Origin: Streptomyces asoensis
Lineage (GTDB): Bacteria; Actinomycetota; Actinomycetes; Streptomycetales; Streptomycetaceae
Length of the DNA stretch: 64,000 nucleotides
Reading direction: 5' to 3'
Assembly (NCBI RefSeq): GCF_016860545.1
Contig: NZ_BNEB01000005.1
Coordinates: 2,418,001-2,482,000, forward strand
The position numbers and the translations under genes were made by a program. The notes below the pieces were generated by a model that made no database searches, was not told where the DNA came from, and saw only the letters and a list, made by a program, of their open reading frames with translations. Shown here in pieces: positions 60,059 to 64,000 of this stretch (position 1 is the first letter of the stretch; each line of letters begins with the position of its first letter).

Positions 60059-61915
60059 ATGGACTCCCAGACCTCACAGTCATCCCAGGCATCCCAGCAG
60101 CCCCACACCTTCCAGGTCGACCTGCGTGGTCTGGTGGACCTGCTGTCCCATCACCTCTACTCCAGTCCCAAGGTCTACCTGCGCGAGCTGCTCCAGAACG
60201 CCGTGGACGCCATCACCGCGCGGCGGGCCGAGGAGCCCGGCGCCCCGGCGTGCGTACGGCTGTCCGCCGCGGACGGCGGACTGCGGGTCGAGGACTCGGG
60301 CATCGGGCTGACCGAGGCCGACGTGCACAGCCTGCTGGCGACGATCGGGCGCAGTTCCAAGCGCGCCGAAGGGCTCCAGGAGGTCCGTTCGGACTTCCTC
60401 GGGCAGTTCGGGATCGGGCTGCTGGCCTGCTTCGTGGTGGCGGAGCGGATCCGGGTGGTCAGCCGCAGCGCCCGTAGGCCGGACGCGCCGCCGGTGGAGT
60501 GGACCGCGTGCGACGACGGCTCCTACACCGTGCGGACGCTGCCGCACGCGGAGCGTCCCGAGCCGGGCACCACCGTGCACCTGGTGGCGCGGGCCGGTGC
60601 CGGGGAGTGGCTCACGCAGCCGCGGGTCCTGGCGCTGGCCCGGGACTTCGGATCGCTGCTGCCGTACGACGTCCGGGTGGGCGACGAGGCGGTCACCGAC
60701 CTCCCGGCGCCCTGGAGCCGCTCCTACCCCTCCCCGGCCGCCCGGCGGGTGGCACTGGCCCGGCACTGCCACGAGCTCTTCGGGTTCACGCCGCTGGACT
60801 CGGTGGAGCTGGACCTGCCGGTGGCCGGGGTGCGCGGGGTCGCGTACGTGCTGCCGTCGGCGGTCAGTCCCGCGCAGCGCGCCGGTCACCGGGTGCACCT
60901 CAAGGGGATGCTGCTGACCGAGCGGGGCGAACAGCTGCTGCCCGACTGGGCGTTCTTCGTGCGCTGCGTCCTGGACACCGACAGTCTGCGGCCGACCGCC
61001 TCACGGGAGGCGCTGTACGAGGACGAGACGCTGGCCGCCGTCCGGGAGGCGCTGGGGGGCCGGATCCGGTCGTGGCTGACGGGGCTCGCGGCCGGTGATC
61101 CGCAGCGCCTCGCGGCCTTCCTGGAGGTGCACCACCTGGGCGTGAAGTCCCTGGCGCGGCACGACGAGGAGATGCTGCGCACGATGCTGCCGTGGCTGCC
61201 CTTCGAGACGACCGACGGACGGCTGTCGCTGGAGGAGTTCGCGCAGCGGCACCCGGTGGTGCACTTCACGCGGACGGTGGAGGAGTTCCGGCAGGTCGCG
61301 CCGATCGCGGCCGCGCAGGGCATCGGGGTGGTCAACGGCGGCTACACCTACGACGGGGAGCTGGTCGAGGCGCTGCCGTCGGTGCGGCCGGGGACGGCGG
61401 TGGCCGAGCTGGACGCGGACACCGTGACGGCCCACCTGGACGCCGTCGCCCCGGACGACGAGCTGGCGCTCGGGGACTTCCTGGCGGCGGCGCGGGCGAG
61501 CCTCGACCCGCTGGGCTGCGACGTCGTCCTGCGGGCGTTCCTCCCGCTGTCGGTGCCCGCGCTGCACCTCGACGACCGGGGCGCCCGGCACGAGCAGGCA
61601 CGCGCGCAGGCCGAGGCGTCGGCCGACGACCTGTGGGCGGGCATCCTGGGCTCGCTGCGCGGGAGTGCCCCCCGTGCGCGTCTGGTGCTCAACCATCTCA
61701 ACCCGCTGGTCCGGCGGATCGGTTCGCTGAACGACCCCGAGCTGATCGGCACGGCCACGGAGTCGCTGTACGGGCAGGCGCTGCTGATGGCGCAGCGTCC
61801 GCTGCGGCCCGCGGACTCGGCGCTGCTGAACCGGGCGTTCATCGGCCTGCTGGAGTGGGCCACGCACGGCGAGCCGGCCCCCGGGGAGCCGGCAGAGGGA
61901 CAGGGCGGTCACTGA
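60059..61915 (+). CDS. HSP90-family (HtpG-like) ATPase
   Basis: The 618-residue protein has a GHKL ATP-binding domain with RELLQNAVDAI (Glu43, Asn47, Asp50), EDSGIGLT (Asp79) and GQFGIGLLACF (residues 115-125). The middle domain has the HSP90 catalytic-loop Arg (SRE, Arg316) and the C-terminal domain has RLVLNHLNPLVRRIGSL. The N-terminal domain is preceded by an acidic/Ser/Gln-rich leader of 17 residues. Length is close to E. coli HtpG (624), but the middle domain is diverged. It lacks a eukaryotic MEEVD tail (ends EGQGGH). It is coupled by TGATG to a TPR-like gene. Confidence 0.85.
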   Translation: MDSQTSQSSQASQQPHTFQVDLRGLVDLLSHHLYSSPKVYLRELLQNAVDAITARRAEEPGAPACVRLSAADGGLRVEDSGIGLTEADVHSLLATIGRSSKRAEGLQEVRSDFLGQFGIGLLACFVVAERIRVVSRSARRPDAPPVEWTACDDGSYTVRTLPHAERPEPGTTVHLVARAGAGEWLTQPRVLALARDFGSLLPYDVRVGDEAVTDLPAPWSRSYPSPAARRVALARHCHELFGFTPLDSVELDLPVAGVRGVAYVLPSAVSPAQRAGHRVHLKGMLLTERGEQLLPDWAFFVRCVLDTDSLRPTASREALYEDETLAAVREALGGRIRSWLTGLAAGDPQRLAAFLEVHHLGVKSLARHDEEMLRTMLPWLPFETTDGRLSLEEFAQRHPVVHFTRTVEEFRQVAPIAAAQGIGVVNGGYTYDGELVEALPSVRPGTAVAELDADTVTAHLDAVAPDDELALGDFLAAARASLDPLGCDVVLRAFLPLSVPALHLDDRGARHEQARAQAEASADDLWAGILGSLRGSAPRARLVLNHLNPLVRRIGSLNDPELIGTATESLYGQALLMAQRPLRPADSALLNRAFIGLLEWATHGEPAPGEPAEGQGGH

Positions 61916-64000
61916 TGAGCCAGATCACGGACTTCGACTCCCTCCGCCGGGCGATGGCGGAGAACGGCGAGCAGCCGGAGGGTCCGGCACGCAACGCACG
62001 CGCGGAGGAGCTGCTGGTGGAGGCCGAGCGGCTCGGCATCCCGCTCGCGGTGATCGAGGCGCTCGGGCACCAGCTGAAGGTCTACAACTACAGCTCCGAG
62101 AAAGCGAAGATGTTCGTCCCGTTCGCGCGGCTGCTGCGCCTGTGGGACGAGCGGCCCGAGGACTTCGACGCGTACGAGACGCACGCCCTGCACTGGGTCT
62201 TCAAGTGGGTGTCGGCGGGCATGCTCGACCAGCCGCACGTGCCGCTGGCGTCGGTGGAGAAGTGGCTCGGCGAGATGGAGCACCGCTACCGGCTCGCCGG
62301 TCACTCCGCGCGGGCGGTGCGCAGCGCCGAGTTCAGCGTGGCCGCCCACGTGGGCGACATGGAACGGGCCGAACGGGCCTTCACCGCCTGGCTGGCCGCG
62401 GACCGGGACACCATGGCCGACTGTCACGCGTGCGAGCTGCGCGGGCAGGGCTGGTGGCACGCGGAGCGGGGCCGGGACGAGGAGGCGCTCGACCTGTGGG
62501 CGCCCGTGCTGGAGGGCGAGTACACGTGCGCGCACGAGCCGCACGCCGTGCTCGCCTCGTCGCTCCTTCCGCTGCTGCGGCTGAACCGCGTGGACGAGGC
62601 CCGCGCCCACCATCTGCGGGGTTTCCGTCTGGTGCGGTCCATGGAGAGCATGCGGGGCGCCTACGCCGACCATGTCGAGTTCTGCGCACTCACCGGCAAC
62701 GAGGCGCGGGGGCTGGAGCTGCTGGCGGAGCGGCCCGCCTACTTCACCGACGACGGGCACCCGCAGAGCAGGCTGGACTTCCTCAACGTCGTGGTGCTGC
62801 TCATGGACCGTCTGTCGGAGCTCGGTCACGCCGGTCAGCGGGTGCCCGGTCCGGCCGGGCGGGAGTGGACGGCCGCGGAGCTCGGCGCGCACGCGCGCGC
62901 CGAGGCCCTCGCGCTGGCCGCGCTCTTCGACGAGCGCAACGGCACCTCGTACGTCAGCGAGCGGGCCCGCGCGCGGATGTCCCGGCGGCCCCTGGTGGAG
63001 CGGCTGCCCCTGGGGGTACGGGCGGCCCGCCCCGCCTCCGCCGCGGCCGCGAAGGCGCCCGGGGCTCCGGCACCGGTAGCGCGCGGCGGTGAACCCGGTC
63101 TGGCGGACCTGCTCGCGGAGGCCCGGCGGCTCTCCGACACCCTCCAGCCGCACGCCGTCGAGGCATGGGCGCGCGTGGCGCTGCTGGCCGAGGAGGCGGA
63201 GGGCGACGAGCTGGAGCCGCGGGACCTCGCGGAGATCGCGGACCACGAGGCGATCGGCCTCGGCCCCGAGGGCGCGGAGGCGTTCGCGCGGGCGGCGGAG
63301 CTGTACGAACGGGCGGGCGACCCCGGCGAGGCCCTGGCCGCACGCGCGCGTGCGGCGTACGTCCGGGCACTGGGCGGCGAGGTCGACGAGGCGGTCGTGA
63401 CGGTCGCCGGCCTGTACGACCGGGTGCTCGCGCTGTACGCCGAGGGCGGTACGGAGGTGCCGCAGGCGGCGGGCGTGCTGATGGGACGGGCACGGATCCT
63501 GATGCGGCGCGTCCACGAGGCCGAGGGTGAGGTCGAGGAGACGGTCCTGACGGAGGCCGAGGCGGCCGTGGGCGAGCTGCTGGCGCTCGTGGACGGGCGG
63601 GCCGGCAACGACGTCCGGCTGGCCGCGCGGGTCGCCGAGGGACACGCGATGCTGGCCGAGCTGGCGACGCGCGCGGGGAAGCCGGAGGCGGGCGCGAAGC
63701 TGTTCGCGCGGGCCGCGGCGGAGTTCGTCGAGGCGGGTCTGCCGTGGTTCGCCGTGGAGTACGAGGCCCGGCTGGCCGCTGTCGCCCATCAGCTGGACGA
63801 CCTGCGGGAGACGGAGCGTGCCCTGCGCGCCGCCCTGGAGCACGGCGGACCGTACCTGGAGCCGATCGGGCGGGCCCAGCTGCATCTCCAGCTCGCCGAG
63901 GTCGTGGGGGGCCGCGGGCTGGCCGGTGAGGCCGCGGAACACGCGCTGGAGGCGGCGCACTGGGCGGACGAGGCGGGCGCGGGTCCCACGTTCGGCGCCT
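61915..64000 (+). CDS. Large TPR-like helical repeat protein (runs off the window)
   Basis: The frame is open from ATG 61915 (MSQITDFDSLRRAMAENGEQ) to the window edge, at least 695 codons without stop. It has no membrane segments. The sequence is a helical solenoid: repeated paired helices rich in Ala/Glu/Arg/Leu, for example AERAFTAWLAADRDTMADC, AEAFARAAELYERAGDPGEA and EAGAKLFARAAAEFVEAG, consistent with TPR repeats. Start shares one base with the HSP90 stop. Its product probably works with the HSP90-family protein; what it binds is unknown. Confidence 0.8.
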   Translation, partial: MSQITDFDSLRRAMAENGEQPEGPARNARAEELLVEAERLGIPLAVIEALGHQLKVYNYSSEKAKMFVPFARLLRLWDERPEDFDAYETHALHWVFKWVSAGMLDQPHVPLASVEKWLGEMEHRYRLAGHSARAVRSAEFSVAAHVGDMERAERAFTAWLAADRDTMADCHACELRGQGWWHAERGRDEEALDLWAPVLEGEYTCAHEPHAVLASSLLPLLRLNRVDEARAHHLRGFRLVRSMESMRGAYADHVEFCALTGNEARGLELLAERPAYFTDDGHPQSRLDFLNVVVLLMDRLSELGHAGQRVPGPAGREWTAAELGAHARAEALALAALFDERNGTSYVSERARARMSRRPLVERLPLGVRAARPASAAAAKAPGAPAPVARGGEPGLADLLAEARRLSDTLQPHAVEAWARVALLAEEAEGDELEPRDLAEIADHEAIGLGPEGAEAFARAAELYERAGDPGEALAARARAAYVRALGGEVDEAVVTVAGLYDRVLALYAEGGTEVPQAAGVLMGRARILMRRVHEAEGEVEETVLTEAEAAVGELLALVDGRAGNDVRLAARVAEGHAMLAELATRAGKPEAGAKLFARAAAEFVEAGLPWFAVEYEARLAAVAHQLDDLRETERALRAALEHGGPYLEPIGRAQLHLQLAEVVGGRGLAGEAAEHALEAAHWADEAGAGPTFGA

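Noticed and set aside
61909..63960. A 683-codon open frame on the minus strand opposite the TPR-like gene
   Set aside because: It is Arg/Pro/Gln-rich and lacks third-position GC bias. It lies exactly antisense to a well-behaved coding frame, as common in GC-rich genomes.
1..64000. CRISPR array, insertion sequence, tRNA or rRNA genes
   Set aside because: No regularly spaced direct repeats, transposase motifs, tRNA clover-leaf sequence or rRNA signature was seen while reading. Repeats found are short and local.

Overview
The window is a contiguous piece of a Streptomyces chromosome. Base composition is very GC-rich with almost only G/C at third codon positions, and several genes are Streptomyces markers: whiG, nsdA, four tandem type I signal peptidases (sipW-X-Y-Z), glcP, an absB-type rnc and an amtB-glnK-glnD operon. 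Gene order agrees with what I remember of the S. coelicolor core from about SCO5566 to SCO5650, read backwards. That comparison is from memory and was not checked by search. Two points where I recall insertions in S. coelicolor (dprA/whiG and cdsA/rlmN) are compact here.

Region by region. 1-3.4 kb: the end of a membrane protein, a VOC protein, a LOG-family protein and a sortase-substrate surface protein with a clear promoter. 3.4-7.4 kb: a thiamine ABC transporter (thiBPQ) under a TPP riboswitch. 7.4-14.5 kb: rlmN, an unrecognised gene, tandem hairpins, then cdsA-frr-pyrH-tsf-rpsB. 14.7-17.2 kb: an M23-like protein, a 48-bp tandem repeat, a TetR regulator and the sporulation sigma factor whiG. 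17.5-28.3 kb: a long leftward block of dprA, comM, yraN, a DUF2469 gene, a NUDIX gene, sipZ-Y-X-W, rplS, trmD, rimM, khpA and rpsP. 28.7-32 kb: an SprT-like metalloprotein, an archaeal/eukaryotic-type prolyl-tRNA synthetase and a methyltransferase with a TTA codon. 32.2-42.3 kb: ffh, glnD-glnK-amtB with a four-element GlnR site, nsdA, a primase-like protein and ftsY. 42.5-52.5 kb: an LLM flavoprotein, glcP, smc, a small coiled-coil gene, acyP, a CAP-domain protein, and a flavodoxin/HxlR divergent pair. 52.4-59.9 kb: mutM, rnc, rpmF, yceD, a SepIVA/DivIVA-like protein, coaD, rsmD, recG. 59.9-64 kb: a rightward pair of an HSP90-family ATPase and a large TPR-like protein that runs off the end.

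How it fits together. Most of the window is housekeeping: translation (rpsB, tsf, frr, rplS, rpsP, rpmF, trmD, rimM, rlmN, proS), co-translational export (ffh, ftsY, four signal peptidases), chromosome structure and repair (smc, recG, mutM, dprA), nitrogen sensing (GlnR site, amtB-glnK-glnD) and glucose uptake (glcP). Developmental or antibiotic regulators (whiG, nsdA, rnc/absB) are interspersed. The least explained parts are the HSP90/TPR pair, the orphan gene and palindrome between rlmN and cdsA, the SprT-like/ProRS segment and a primase-like gene whose catalytic motif looks degraded. No CRISPR array, insertion sequence, tRNA or rRNA gene was found.
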